Source: Pictodentalium vernedei (lineage: Eukaryota; Mollusca; Scaphopoda; Dentaliida; Dentaliidae). From it: 64,000 nucleotides of DNA. The stretch's first letter is position 1. Every line of letters begins with the position of its first letter. The stretch covers positions 154,326,285-154,390,284 of the forward strand of contig CM062293.1 of assembly GCA_031216915.1 (NCBI GenBank). Direction: 5' to 3'. The notes under the pieces are model-generated. The model was not told the origin of the DNA. It ran no database searches and saw only the letters and a list, made by a program, of their open reading frames with translations. A program made the translations under genes and the position numbers. This document shows positions 10,541 through 21,412 of this stretch, one piece after another.

Positions 10541-11735
10541 CATGAGACCTGTTATGACTGCATAAAAAGCAAGATAATTGCTGTTTTGCAATATTTCCTT
10601 CCGACTTGCCGTGTAATTCAAAAACAATGCTCGAACATTGCCACCTTCAGGATAAATCTACCACTCGATTACAGTGAATGCTTATGTACTTGATTAACTG
10701 CATGTTGCACAATTTTCAGAGACATGGAAATTATATTAATCACTTTTACGCAACTCCATGCAGGTGTGTTGCCATGAATTATCAATCATGGCATTTTTCC
10801 ATGATGGCAAGCATGAATTGATTTGTAATATTTTTCCATGAATACATGAAACCTGGAAACTCCATGACAACTGTACTGTATAATGGAATAAATGCTGCTC
10901 TATATAATGAAAAAAATGCTTATTTTATCTCCAGAATGTAGTAAAGTGACCAAATCCCTGTTAATTGAATACTCCCATGAATTGAATGATTTTCATTGTC
11001 AAAGAGGCTGTTCAATTTATTGGGTTCAATTTAAGTGGATTCAATGGGAAATAAACAGAATGTAACTTCTGCAAATCTTGCATACAATCTCATCTGAATC
11101 AGCAATATCAAATATTTCCATTTTTGCTACATATTGTTATGTGATCAGAACATAGCTCTCTTCCTGGAAGAGATCGCGATCTGATCGTGACACACCTACT
11201 TCAGTGGGGAAGATTTTCTTAAATAAAATATTGTGAAATCAGGGCCGAATCAAGAAAATAAAAATAGCATCTGAGATACAATGTTCTCAATTTTTTTTTT
11301 ACATGTGTAATTCTACCATGATGAGGGAATTTTAGGAGACAGCTCTGTCTCATTTTTTAATCAAGTGTACTGTTATCAAGCCTTCATTTAAAACTGTATT
11401 ATGTCTGTAAGTCCAAAATTGGTACACGTCACAGGGATTAGGACCCAATAGAAATGTTTAGGTTCAGGGTTTCAAATCCATGTGGGAATCAATTCACACA
11501 AATGATTTGCAAGAGAAACGATAAAAATCAACTTTGATTCTCACAAAATGTTCATTTGATTTTTGTCAAGGATTGTAAAAGTGTACTGAAAGGCCTGGAG
11601 AATTATACTTATTTTTAACGTTCACACTTGGACTGTACAGGCAGTCAAGACTTCCCTAGAAACCATTGCCAAGGTACTGTAACTTCCATCAGCAAGATCA
11701 CCAAGGTCTATATGTTGGGACATGTGATCTACATG
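10541..11735. other. AT-rich non-coding stretch
   Basis: No gene recognised. Short inverted motifs occur around 10770-10850 (CATGAATTATCAATCATGGC). The segment 11200-11330 (AAAATAGCATCTGAGATACA) matches 29690-29730 directly, so it is a fragment of a dispersed repeat. Confidence 0.35.
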
Positions 11736-11738
11736 TAC

Positions 11739-13108
11739 ATTTAAAACAAGAAAGTCCCCAAATTGGAACTTGGCCTACGGGGGTTATTCTCTAGTAAATA
11801 TACGGATATGGGGTCGGGTTTCACTATGGAATATGTGTTGATTACATTCACAAAGGTATAACAGTACTCTCGAATAAAACCATTTACCTAACATAGCAGC
11901 AAAAAACGACCAGAAAATTAACCAAAATAAGCCTACCAAAGACTAAAATATCTCTTTAACAGTTTCAGGTCCAGTACTGGTAGAATTAATTCTAGGAGAT
12001 CGATCAAGAATTTATTTCCTGCTGGACTAATAACTTACCCTGGCCAAATCCATAGGCATGTTGTTTCACAGTTGACACCAGAACCAATTTATTAACATAT
12101 CAAAACAAAAACTGGAAGACTGTTATTTGCTTCTCCTGATGGAGGGTACAATTTGACAACTGGAATCAGTCACATGAAGATAATACAGTCAGTCTGAAAA
12201 ATAAAAATGCTCAGTTGAACCCATAGATTCTTCAGCTGAAAGTTTACTTAAATGCCTTGTGCTACTGTACCAAATTTTTAAAATATTGCCTTTGTGGAAA
12301 CATCACTCTAAGTGTGATTTTAGACAATTCCCTGGGAAAAAAAACCATCAGGATCAATATTTCAAATAAGTCCAGGTGATTTTTTGCCAATAAAATTAAA
12401 AATGTTTCTGTGTTGCATGTGATGAAAAATTATCTACAAATCAAAATGGGTTAAAATGATATGGTTTGTGATATTACATTTAGAGGCATGTGTCAAGAAA
12501 AATTCCTCCAAATTCTCAATTTTAATAGCCCCTATGCAAAATCATGTTTTCCCTCCAAGCTGCATGGTTCTGGTGGATATTACCATCAATGACTGAACAT
12601 CTCTTGTCACACTTGTCACTAGTAAAAGTATAATTAGGGCACTTTCAACCAAATTTTCTTTAATCATTTTAACCTGTGATTTAAATTTTTACCTGAAATT
12701 TTCATCAAATTGAGTCATGGCTGTCTCAGAGCAGCCAAGACTAAGATTTGATGAAAAATGTTATAAAATGGACTTGTCAGTATGACACACATGCCCTTGT
12801 GAGCAAAAAGAGTCTGGAAAACTTATTCTCTGAGTTTTCACATCATAAACTAAGTTTAAGGTCAATAACTCCACGAAAAATCATCCGAGCGGGACCAAAC
12901 TCAAAGTCAATTTGTAAGTACCCATGATAAAGCCACATACCAGGAACCAGTTATCTCAATGCATGGTAAAAAAAAAGTCAGGAAAACAGTTATTTTGAAA
13001 AGAGAGATGGACAAAATTATGGAAAGATGGATTGAGGAATGACACTGGACATGGGTTACACTGTATGCCCCCAGCCATTTTATGTTGGGGGCATAAAAAT
13101 ACTGAGCA
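11739..13108 (+). mobile_element. Possible Helitron-like element S with a GGGGGCATAAAAAT 3' end
   Basis: The right side has a clear terminal hairpin at 13070-13103: TATGCCCCCAGCC, a short loop, then TTGGGGGCATA followed by AAAAT. A purine-rich AGATGG-type tract precedes it. The left candidate is ACAAGAAAGTCCCCAAATTG (11740), with AAGTCCCC and GGAACTT as an imperfect palindrome. Its next bases are not clearly complementary to the 3' end, so the left boundary is doubtful. Confidence 0.35.
12545..12775. mobile_element. Diverged copy of the CATGGCTG-palindrome MITE (K1)
   Basis: GCTGCATGGTTCTGGTGGAT, AAAGTATAATTAGGGCA and the inverted pair around TCATGGCTGTCTCAGAGC are in the same order as in the better copy at 53265-53513. 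The TTAA ends are not preserved. Confidence 0.5.
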
Positions 13109-14120
13109 AGTTAAGAATTAAAGGCCTGATTCGAACGACATCTTTTTTAGCCTTAGAATAGGTGTCCCAACAATTTATATGGAGTTGGTGTTTTAGAAAA
13201 TAGTTAAAGCACCCTGTCAGTGATTTATGGCCAGGTCTTGGCTGCTATGCTTCCTAAGACCTTGTCCACAAGCCACAAACTAGCCACTTGACAAGAGGGT
13301 AGAATTTCCATGCCATCAAGGGTTACATTACATTATTACATTCTGGATACACATTATCAGACACAATGAGATAATGTCACCAATGACTGTGGCATAGTGA
13401 ACTAAATAAATCATGATGCTGTATGCTTGCTTCCCCTTGTACAAATTTGCCCTTTTAACATGCCTGGCATTCTGAAATGTTGAGGCCATTCATTAGACCC
13501 TCTAGAATGGATTTTCAGGACCTACTTTAATGTTTTGTATTATTGGGGCATATTTTTATTAAAGTTAAAGGTAAGCTTTGTTTTGAGGCAAAAAAGAAAA
13601 TGTTTAGTTATTAAGTTATTTTTTTAAAAGTGTTACCTGCTAGGCATGATGGGTATGAAATTAAAACATGTTTGTGTGTTGGAATAGTCACCAATAATTT
13701 CATTCCCTTGCCACTGGTAATCACAAAACAAGGACTCAAACAGATGAAGATAAGAAAGATACTTACATCCAGTTTTTTGATGAAGGTTATATCAGTTCAT
13801 ATAAATTTAATAACAGAACATCAGCTGTTATGAACATATTTTGCTAATCCAACTAACACAAAACAGATGCCCAGCAGACTAAACTGTGTGTACATGTATC
13901 TAGTGAGGAAGTAAAACATCAACCAATGTGAGCTACATATTCAACCTTTGACTGCCAATTGTTTGTAACCATTTTTATTCATATACATACTTCGATCAGT
14001 CAATTTTACTTCTGATCCCTCACTGGACATAGACAGGTTAAATGAAGTGGATGGAGACAAAAAAAATTTCTGCTGCCAATAGCCCCATTCTTTTCCCCAA
14101 TTCATTTACCTTGCACAAGA
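13109..14120. other. No feature recognised
   Basis: AT-rich sequence without long ORFs, strong palindromes or recognised repeats. It may be plain intronic or intergenic DNA. Confidence 0.3.
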
Positions 14121-14940
14121 TTAACTGGTTAAGTGCCAGAGGTCCTCATTTGGATTCCATTCTGAACAGTCCTGGAAATGAGACAGGTGCGAGTGCAATT
14201 GCTCCCGTCAGCACCCGTGTTTTTCATTTTACGGGAGCTAAAAAATGCACTTGTTGAAGAATATTGTGGAGCACTAAAATACTGTGGGGGGCATATAAAT
14301 GTGTGTTCGTTTTGAGAAAGCAGCAGTCCATGGCCAGTGGCAAGTTACTGTTATAATTCAGCAATTCCTTATACATTTAACCCTTTAACCAGAATGGCTG
14401 CTTTTCCAGCCAGTAACATGATAGGTCATAAAGTCACTAAATAGGATGGCTGTTCAGTAAATGTGTGGGGAAGATCAACCAATATTTTTAACGCGCAGCC
14501 CAAGGCTGCAAATTGAAAATATTGATTGGTCTACCACAAATAATGAATATTGACTCGTTCTAATTGCTGCCATTGAACTCTCAGGAAGATACCACCAGAG
14601 TTGAAAGGGTTAAAATTTCTGGAGTATGGTGACAGTATTTCATCGAAAATTCATATACTACCCTTTTACGGAGGCAATTTACTCCCATCTGATTTCACGG
14701 GAGCTTAAAACGGCACCCGTCAATTTTGTTCATTTTCCAAGTGCAGGTACCATAACTTGAAGGATTCATCTTCTGTGTAAGTGCTACATATTATCTTTGA
14801 AGCGAAATTATTTCATCTGTATTTTCCTGGCAACGATTTAAGAGAGAGTGCCCATATGCACTCTCCCATAAAATGTAACAAGGCAAACAAAAATGAACAA
14901 ATTTTGCTGACCTAAAATAATTTAGCACTCTACCAGTTAA
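14121..14940. mobile_element. TTAA-bounded MITE, CTGGTTAAGTGC family (M1), with insertions
   Basis: TTAACTGGTTAAGTGC at the left and GCACTCTACCAGTTAA at the right form terminal inverted repeats flanked by TTAA, as piggyBac elements leave. Copies M2 (47575-48435) and M3 (50361-51208) share both ends. The internal GAGTGCCCATATGCACTC (14848-14865) is the central palindrome. The copy carries extra DNA: a TTAA element at 14387-14613 and surrounding sequence with GCACCCGT in both orientations (14210, 14712). Confidence 0.6.
14387..14613. mobile_element. TTAA-bounded foldback MITE, CCCTTTAACCAG family
   Basis: TTAACCCTTTAACCAG at the left and AGTTGAAAGGGTTAA at the right are inverted ends with TTAA outside. 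The centre folds: ACCAATATTTTTAAC and GCAGCC pair with GGCTGC and AAATATTGATTGGT. The left half of a second copy is at 39312-39455. It sits inside M1. Confidence 0.6.
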
Positions 14941-15153
14941 GAGTATCTATCCAACAATCAACTTAATTTGCACCCATAAACTTGAAAAAATGCACCCCCC
15001 CCCCCCCCCCCTCCCCCACTCTCCACCCGATTCCGTATGAGACAGATTAAATTGCTGGTAAACACCGCACTATCACATATATGCATTGTATTACGCATTA
15101 AAATATTATAAGTTCCTGAAATTTTGCCCAATTTCAACCCAGTTTAAAATGGA
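14941..15153. repeat. Poly-C tract and spacer
   Basis: A run of about 18 C with one T break (14995-15017) is followed by sequence without recognised features up to element E1. Confidence 0.6.
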
Positions 15154-18100
15154 ACAAGTGTTTGACCACCGAGGTGGTATTAGTCCCCTACGGCGCTTTT
15201 GTGACATAAGGTGTTTTTGTCACAGAAGACACTAGAGTATATAAGCATCTTGGATTTTGAAAAAAAAATATTGAGCGTGCATAATCCCCTCACAACCCTT
15301 TATCCATGTACCATATATGAAAGGCGTAGCTTGAACCATGTTGGAGGGAGGGGTGGTAACGTAAAATAGAGAAAAAAGCTTAAACAAGAGGGATGTTACA
15401 TCCCAATGCTCACCTACATTCGCGCTTGATAATGTCGTTCCAATGTAACATGCCTAATATTTAGTTAATATAAATCATTAACTAGGCATCAAATGATTAA
15501 TGTGGTTTATGTGATGGCTTTGGAAAGTCTATATTTCTGCATTTATTATATATCAATTCAACATAGAATCATTGGATATAAAAGCATTTTTTTCTTTTAG
15601 AAATGTTTATGATTAAGAATATGAATCGTGAGGCCAGATATTAAATCATAAATAAGAATTAGGAAAGGCTTTCATAAATCACTGAAATTTTAATTGAAGT
15701 ACATTCATTGGTTAAAGAGGAGTTGCGGAAAAACATTCATTCAAGAAAGTGACTATAAGTCCCAACAAAAATACATCACATCAACAACTAAAATAAGCCT
15801 TAATGTTACTAGTAACAAGTCTGAGAAAGTATTAAAAAAAAAAAAGTTGAAAAAATTTTTTTTAAAGAAAGTGAATAAAAGTCCCAAAAATCCCCCTCAC
15901 CTTAACACAAACTTTTACAACTTAAAATTGAGTAAGTCAGACAAAAACGTGAACATTGTGACTGAAAAAAAGAAAAGAAATCAGTTAAATTTCTGCATAC
16001 AGTAGGGTTAATACCTACAGTTGTTATTGAAATGAGAAAATAAACAGTAATGAGAGATGAAGGCACCACAATCTGCACAAAAGCTGACTTTAACACAAAT
16101 TCTTACAACACCTAAACGCTAATTCTTACAACAAGTTTTGGCAGAAAATCAGTCTCAAATTCCTCAAATATGCATGTAATGAGGGTTAAATATTACTGCA
16201 ATGGAGTTCAGTAACCCAAGCGTAGAATATTAATCGCCTGGAAAGATACATAGAAACACAACTCACCTAAACACAAAGTTTACAAAGTTTTACAACTTAA
16301 AATTTACTAAGTCCGAGAAAAACATGAAAATTTTGACTGAAAAAAAAAGAAAATTTCCGTTAAATTTTTGCATACAGTAGGGTTAATACCTACAGTTGTT
16401 ATTGAAATATGAAAATCAACAGTAATGAAAAGCTAAAGCAGCACAATCTGCACAAAAGCTGACTTTAACGCAAATTCTTACAACACCTAAACGCAAATTC
16501 TTACAACAACTTTTGGCAGAAAATTTTAGGTGAAATTTGGAAAAAAGTTGTAGTATCAGGGTTAAATACTGTTCTGATAGTCCCCTACAACCTACATATG
16601 CAATATCAAAGGCCTGAGCCCACTGATCTTTGAGAACTCAGCTTAACACCTCACCTTAACACAAACTTTTAGAACTTAAAATTTACTAAGTCCGAGAAAA
16701 ACATGAAAATTTTGACTGAAAAAAAAGAAAATTTCCATTAAATTTCTGCATACAGTCGGGTTAATACCTACAGTTGTTACTGAAATATGAAAATCAACAG
16801 TAATGAGAAGTTAAAGCACCACAATTTGCACAAAAGTTGACTTTAACGCAAATTCTTACAACACCTAAACGCTAATTCTTATAACAAGTTTTGGCAGAAA
16901 ATCAGTCTCAAATTCCTCAAATATGCATGTAATGAGGGTTAAATATTACTGCAATGGAGTTCAGTAACCCAAGTGTAGAATATTAATCAGCTGGAAAGAC
17001 ACATAGAAACACAAATCACTTAAACACAAAGTTTTACAACTTAAAATTTACTAAGTCCGAGAAAACATGAAAATTTTGAGTGAAAAAAAAAAGAAAATTT
17101 TCGTTAAATTTCTGCATACAGTAGGGTTAATACCTACAGTTGTTATTGAAATATGAAAATCAACAGTAATGAGAAGTTAAACCAGCACAATTTGCACAAA
17201 AGCTGACTTTAACACAAATTCTTACAACACCTAAACGCAAATTCTTACAACAACTTTTGGCAGAAAATTTTAGCTGAAATTTGGAAAAAAGTCATAGTTT
17301 CAGGGTTAAATACTGTTGTAATAGTCCCCTACAACCTACATATGCAATATCAAAGGCCTGAGCCCACTGATGCTTGAGAAATTCACCTTAACTTTAAATC
17401 TTACAATATTGGACACGCCGGACGCCGACGCCCGAGGTTATCACAATAGCTCACCACATCTTACAGATGTAGGTGAGCTAAAAACACAACATAAATGGCC
17501 ACCATTCTGCCATCTTGGATTTTGAAAAATAAATATTGACTGTGCATCATCCCCTCAGAACCATTTATCCATGTACCAAATATGAAAGGTGTAGCTTGAA
17601 GTATGTTTGTTGGAGGGAGAGGTGGTAACATAAAAACAGACAGACAGACAGATGGACAGACAGACAGATGTTAGATTTTGAAATGTAAAATAGTGAGCGT
17701 GCATAATCCCCTCACAACCCCTTTATCCATGTACCATATATGAAAAGTGTAGCTTGAATCATGTTGAAGGGAGCAGTGGTAACATAAAATAGAGAAAAAA
17801 GCTTAAAAAACACAACAGAAATGGTTGCCATGGCGCCATCTTGAATTTTGAAAAAAAAATATTGAATGTGCAACATCCCATTACAACCCTCTATCCATGT
17901 GCCAGATATAAAAAGTGTAGCTTGAACCATGTTGGAGTGAGGGGTGGTAACATAAAATAGAGAAAAAAGCTTAAAAAACACAATAAAAATGGCCGCCATG
18001 CTACCATCTTGGATTTTGAAAAAAAAATATTGAATGTGTATCATCCCCTCCCAACCCTCTATCCATGTGCCAAATATGCAAAGTGTAGCTTGAACCATGT

Positions 18101-18366
18101 TGGTGGGAGGGGTGGTAACATGAAAATAGAGAAAAAAAGCTTAAAAAACACAACAAAAATGGCCACCATTCTGCCATCTTGGATTTTGAACAAAGAATTT
18201 TGAGCATGCTTCATCCCCTCAGAACCATTTATCCATGTATCAAATATGAAAGGTGTAGCTTAAAGCATGTTGGAGGGAGAGGTGGTAACATAAAAAACAG
18301 ACAGATGGACAGACAGACAGAGTGCAATCCTATAGTCCCCTTACGGTTCCCGTAGGGGACTAAAAA
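15154..18366 (+). mobile_element. Helitron-like element E1, interrupted by F
   Basis: The 5' end is ACAAGTGTTT, the palindrome GACCACCGAGGTGGT, then ATTAGTCCCCTACGG. The 3' end is TTACGGTTCCCGTAGGGGAC followed by TAAAAAT, so TAGTCCCCTACGG and CCGTAGGGGACTA are complementary. Core units of about 135-150 bp (TTGGATTTTGAAAAAAAAT, CCATGTACCAAATATGAAAG, TTGAACCATGTTGGAGGGAG) run from 17490 to 18290, with GACA repeats at 17637-17672 and 18297-18322. Element F splits it at 15384-17485; without F it is about 1.1 kb, like E2 (51541-52703). ORFs in the core are repeat read-through. Confidence 0.78.
15384..17485 (+). mobile_element. Helitron-like element F, nested in E1
   Basis: Begins ACAAGAGGGATGTTACATCC with the palindrome GGGATGTTACATCCC, then AATGCTCACCTACA. 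It ends in a hairpin (17447-17480, TAGCTCACC with GGTGAGCTA) and AAAAA, so CTCACCTACA pairs with TGTAGGTGAG. The core has four units of roughly 370 bp (AAATTTACTAAGTCCGAGAA, GCATACAGTAGGGTTAATAC, GCAAATTCTTACAACACC). Pre-hairpin sequence is GACGCCGACGCC. E1 sequence resumes exactly after it: E2 reads AGCTTAAAAAACACAACA without a break where E1 is split. Confidence 0.8.
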
Positions 18367-18408
18367 TGGGGGAAATAGGCTTTATGTAACAAGATTGTAA
18401 GATAAATG

Positions 18409-18983
18409 TATTATCATGACCATGCATGTGCATGGTCTGTAATTTGTATTAGATTCTCAGTCGCATTTACAATCAGATTTTAACTCGCCTTGATAGACTC
18501 GTTGCAATTTGATTGTAGGGGCCTGGTGGCGTTGCGGTAACTGGTTCTCTTCAGATCACCGAAGTTAAGCAATGTCGAGCCCGGTTAGTCCTTGGATGGG
18601 TGACCGTCTGAGCAATCGATTCGGACTCCGCGTTGTGTCCTTGGACAAGGCACTTAACCCTGATTGTCCACATGGGGCACGATGACACCGTGTACTAAGG
18701 CATACTGCACATCGATAGTGTGCATGTCTTCAACCAATCTAACCCTGTCAGTGCAGCAGTGCAGAGTTACAATGTTGGGCAGCTGGCAGCTGCTTGTCGT
18801 TGCTTGGTGGTTCTCTCTGGGTACTCCGGCTTCCTCCACCCGTGAAACTGTCAGTCATGATTAGCCATTGTGCATAAGTATGTGACCTTAAACACCAATA
18901 AATAAATAAATAATCCAATTGTAAACATAACCGAGAATCTGATACAAATTACAGGATATGCACATGGTCATAATAATGTATAT
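18409..18983. repeat. Inverted repeat split by a SINE
   Basis: The left arm (18409-18473) contains CTGTAATTTGTATTAGATTC and CCATGCATGTGCATGG. The right arm (18917-18980) is its diverged complement (GAATCTGATACAAATTACAG, CACATGGTCATAATAA). Arms are about 65 bp. The SINE at 18518-18914 sits between them, so a foldback element was probably the target. Confidence 0.6.
18518..18914 (+). mobile_element. SINE with 5S rRNA-derived head
   Basis: The head (18530-18625) matches 5S rRNA: GATCACCGAAGTTAAGCAAT, GAGCCCGGTTAGTCCTTGGA, TGGGTGACCGTCTGA, which covers the internal promoter boxes A, IE and C. The shared body follows: CCTTGGACAAGGCACTTAAC, GATGACACCGTGTAC, GTTGGGCAGCTGGCAGCTGC, CTCCACCCGTGAAACTGTCA, GGTCACATACTTATGC in complement. 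The tail is AAATAAATAAATAA. Imperfect target duplication AATTTGATTGTA / AATCCAATTGTA. Its 5S-like part is a promoter donor, not a working rRNA gene. Confidence 0.85.
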
Positions 18984-18996
18984 GTATCCTCCATAG

Positions 18997-19086
18997 GTAA
19001 AGGTCCAGGATCTTCCTCAGGGAAAAGAGTTAACTTGCCAGGTCAATTCGAGCACCCCGAGTGCTGTGAGTACCCAGAAAGTGAAG
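18997..19086 (+). CDS. Candidate exon: half of an immunoglobulin-like domain
   Basis: A possible acceptor (TATCCTCCATAG, ending 18996) and donor (AAG then GTACAA at 19087) bracket 30 open codons reading VKVQDLPQGKELTCQVN then SSTPSAVSTQKVK. The pattern G-x-E-L-T-C-x-V-x-N followed about ten residues later by S-T-Q-x-V-x-V is that of the second cysteine strand and last strand of an Ig domain in cell-adhesion proteins (CADM/nectin-like). The frame stays open 15 more codons past the donor, so the exact end is uncertain. The exon is short, I found no partner exon, and the polypyrimidine tract is weak. Confidence 0.4.
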
Positions 19087-20009
19087 GTACAACTAGAGCA
19101 AAATAACCAAAGAAATATCAGTGGGCATACATGAATCAGTTTCTGGAATTTGGGGTTATGAATGGTATATGTGGTTGACATTATTCAGAAAAGTTGGGTG
19201 ATGAGCAGCCTCTCTCTGCCAGCTCCACTGCTGACAGGAACAAGCTTGAAGGAACAAGCTCGGCAAACTTGTTCCATCAAGGTTTCATAAGCTATTTTTT
19301 CAGGCAAAACAAGAAAACTTTTAGTCAAGTTATGCATAGGGTTAAATAAAATCTTGGCACAGCTATAAAACTGCAATTATTATTGTGAGAAAAGCACTCC
19401 TCAAAGAAGAACTTGATATGGCCATCAGGATGGCCGAGAATAAAAGAAAATAAGTTTTCATGCTGTTTAAGACCTTATAATGGACTTGTCACCTGAAAAT
19501 AATTTACCTGGGGTTGAAAGTTTGAAGAGAAATTTGTCTGAACTGGTAAATAAATATTGGTGGAAAAGTCAATAAATTATAGTAATTTAAAGTTGTCACT
19601 CCTCAAACAAATCTATAAAGATCAAAACAATTTGTACAGGATATTATTATTGCTAATTATGTGTTAATTTGTTCCACTAACTAAAAACAAAAAAACATTT
19701 CACTCTTCAAACTGCAGTCTGAAATTTAAAGAATCAGTTTAATTGTTTATATGTAGTGAACACAAAACAGCCGTGAACTGATTCAACAAAATAAATTGAA
19801 AAAAGCTTTGTCAAGCTGTAAATGAGAAACGGATGTGCCATACAGTGAGTCCTTTCAGTTGTCTGCTCAGTGGAACAACACTATCAATTGTATATAACTT
19901 TGAAACACAAAATCATTTATCATACTCTTACGACTAACTTGGCATGAAAGTACTTGTGGATTGAAGAGTAACAGATTGAAGAGTAACTTCAGGCCTAAAA
20001 AAATAAAAA
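19087..20009. other. No feature recognised
   Basis: AT-rich DNA. A short duplicated motif (GGAACAAGCT at 19237 and 19250) is the only local structure noted. Confidence 0.3.
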
Positions 20010-20382
20010 ATCTGTTTCTCAGGCCCTCCCACATGGTCCTTTTGGCTGCCGCATGCTCTCTTTTTATAACCAATTTAAACTTAAAAAAAATAAAAATTAA
20101 ATGGTTTATGTCTGATATTTTACCCAAGTTAAAAAAAAATGATGAATTTGTCCCTTGAGTGCAAGAAGGCTTTGCAATGCTTTAGCATTGCAAAGCCTTC
20201 TTGCACTCAAGGGATGAAATACACCACCAACCATGTTATTCTGCAGATTATGAGGCCTAAAAGATGAACCAAGAACATGAACTTTTGATGGCAAAGAAGT
20301 AATTACTGAAATAAAAAATAAAATAAAAAAAACGCTTGCCCGCATGGAATTTCACAAATAATGGCCTGAGAAACAGAAGATC
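20010..20382. mobile_element. MITE R1 with TCTGTTTCTCAGGCC ends and a perfect 30-bp palindrome
   Basis: Left end ATCTGTTTCTCAGGCC and right end GGCCTGAGAAACAGAAGAT are inverted repeats. Near the centre, 20152-20181 and 20184-20213 are perfect complements (30 bp, loop TT), containing GCAAGAAGGCTTTGCAATGC. A second, inverted copy (R2) is at 25790-26143. No target duplication was resolved and no superfamily assigned. Confidence 0.65.
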
Positions 20383-20417
20383 TACTTTGAGTGGCCTTAT
20401 GTCAACTGAATAAACTA

Positions 20418-20668
20418 TTAACCCTTTACCCAACAAATTGCCCGCATCCGCCCGCGTAATATGCCGATTCAGGAGCAGAAAAAATATTTTTGGAAAAAAT
20501 TTCAACAAAACCATATCAGGTGACCCCTCTTTGGAACGAGCTCGTTGAGCTCGTACCAATGAGGGGTCACATGATATGGTTTTGTTGAAATTTTTCGAAA
20601 AAAATTAAAAAATGATATTTATTAAAATTAATAAATTTTGATATCGTCTGTGTTGGGTAAAGGGTTAA
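20418..20668. mobile_element. TTAA-bounded palindromic MITE, CCCTTTACC family (copy a)
   Basis: TTAACCCTTTACCCAACA at the left and TGTTGGGTAAAGGGTTAA at the right give 18-bp near-perfect inverted ends starting at TTAA. The centre is a long palindrome: AACCATATCAGGTGACCCCT, TTGGAACGAGCTCG, a short loop, and the complement. TTAA target sites with CCC-initial ends are typical of piggyBac, so I infer a piggyBac-mobilised MITE. Other copies: 24521, 29892 (split), 33251, 34110, 47367, 47796, 49014 and 51375 (split). Confidence 0.72.
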
Positions 20669-21253
20669 TGCACCAATCTAGGAGAAATTTATATAGATGA
20701 CTTCCAAATTCCTCAACAATGCAGATAACTTTTCATTCAAAACTTTCAAAGTAAGCATTCAAATCATTATATCCTTTTTTGAGCTTTTTCAAATAAGATA
20801 TGATGTTTTAACCACATGTAGTAATTTATCACCAGAGTATATGTTTCAACTGCCTGCTAGAAGCCCATATTCCAGCTTTACTGAAAAAAGCAAGTGCCTC
20901 AATTAAAAGGCTTCATGTTTAGTGACTGTGTTTCATATTTTTTTACTTGGAAATAAATAGCTTTTTGTTAACGTTGATTTGTCTTGTCAATTTATTGGAG
21001 AGTGCCTATCAATTGTAACAAGTGAAATCTCAAGTCCCCATGCAGCCACTGCCACCCCCCACCCCCCCCCCCCCCCCCTTATATGGCTCTGAAAAAGTTG
21101 TTTCAAGTGCATTCTTCATTGAGAACTTTACTGGTAGGATGCCTTGACATTGCTTCTATATCATTGTTGACTGCCTGTCAAGGCAGCCAACAATTATGTA
21201 AAAACACTGTTAAGTCAACTGCAGCAGTGTACTTGTATATATGGTAAATAATA
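20669..21253. other. Non-coding stretch with a poly-C tract
   Basis: A C-rich run (21053-21078) is broken by a single A. GAGAGTGCCTATCA at 20999 is a fragment of the CTGGTTAAGTGC-family MITE. No gene recognised. Confidence 0.4.
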
Positions 21254-21412
21254 TACAGAACCACACTTATGTTTGAATGGGTTAACGATTACTGAACGAG
21301 AGTGAGTGGCGCAGGGATACCACGAGAGCCGGTAGGCTCGAGTGGTTATCCCAGCGCCACACGCTCGAGTTCAGTAATCGTTAACCCATTCAAACATAAG
21401 TGTGGTTCTGTA
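21254..21412. repeat. Long inverted repeat (hairpin) with arms of about 75 bp
   Basis: TACAGAACCACACTTATGTT, TGAATGGGTTAACGATTACT and GAACGAG read inward from the left; their complements read outward on the right, ending GTGTGGTTCTGTA. The outer 50 bp match almost perfectly; the inner part (GTGGCGCAGGGATACCACGA) is diverged. The right arm abuts an inverted end of the next element. Confidence 0.7.

Noticed and set aside
15694-16005. 103-codon Lys-rich ORF
   Set aside because: A reading of the F core unit through A-runs; the other units carry stops in this frame.
17712-18098. 128-codon minus-strand ORF and its relatives at 51608-51898 and 52021-52317
   Set aside because: Periodic read-through of the E-family core units; not an independent gene.
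18530-18625. A 5S rRNA gene
   Set aside because: The match covers only the internal promoter and adjacent parts and runs directly into the SINE body; the 5' and 3' stems of 5S rRNA are not formed.
18654-18864. ORFs on both strands around the SINE bodies (also 32820-33098, 34752-34940, 36409-36609, 39843-40100)
   Set aside because: The same peptide phrases recur because they are translations of the SINE body; SINEs do not code.
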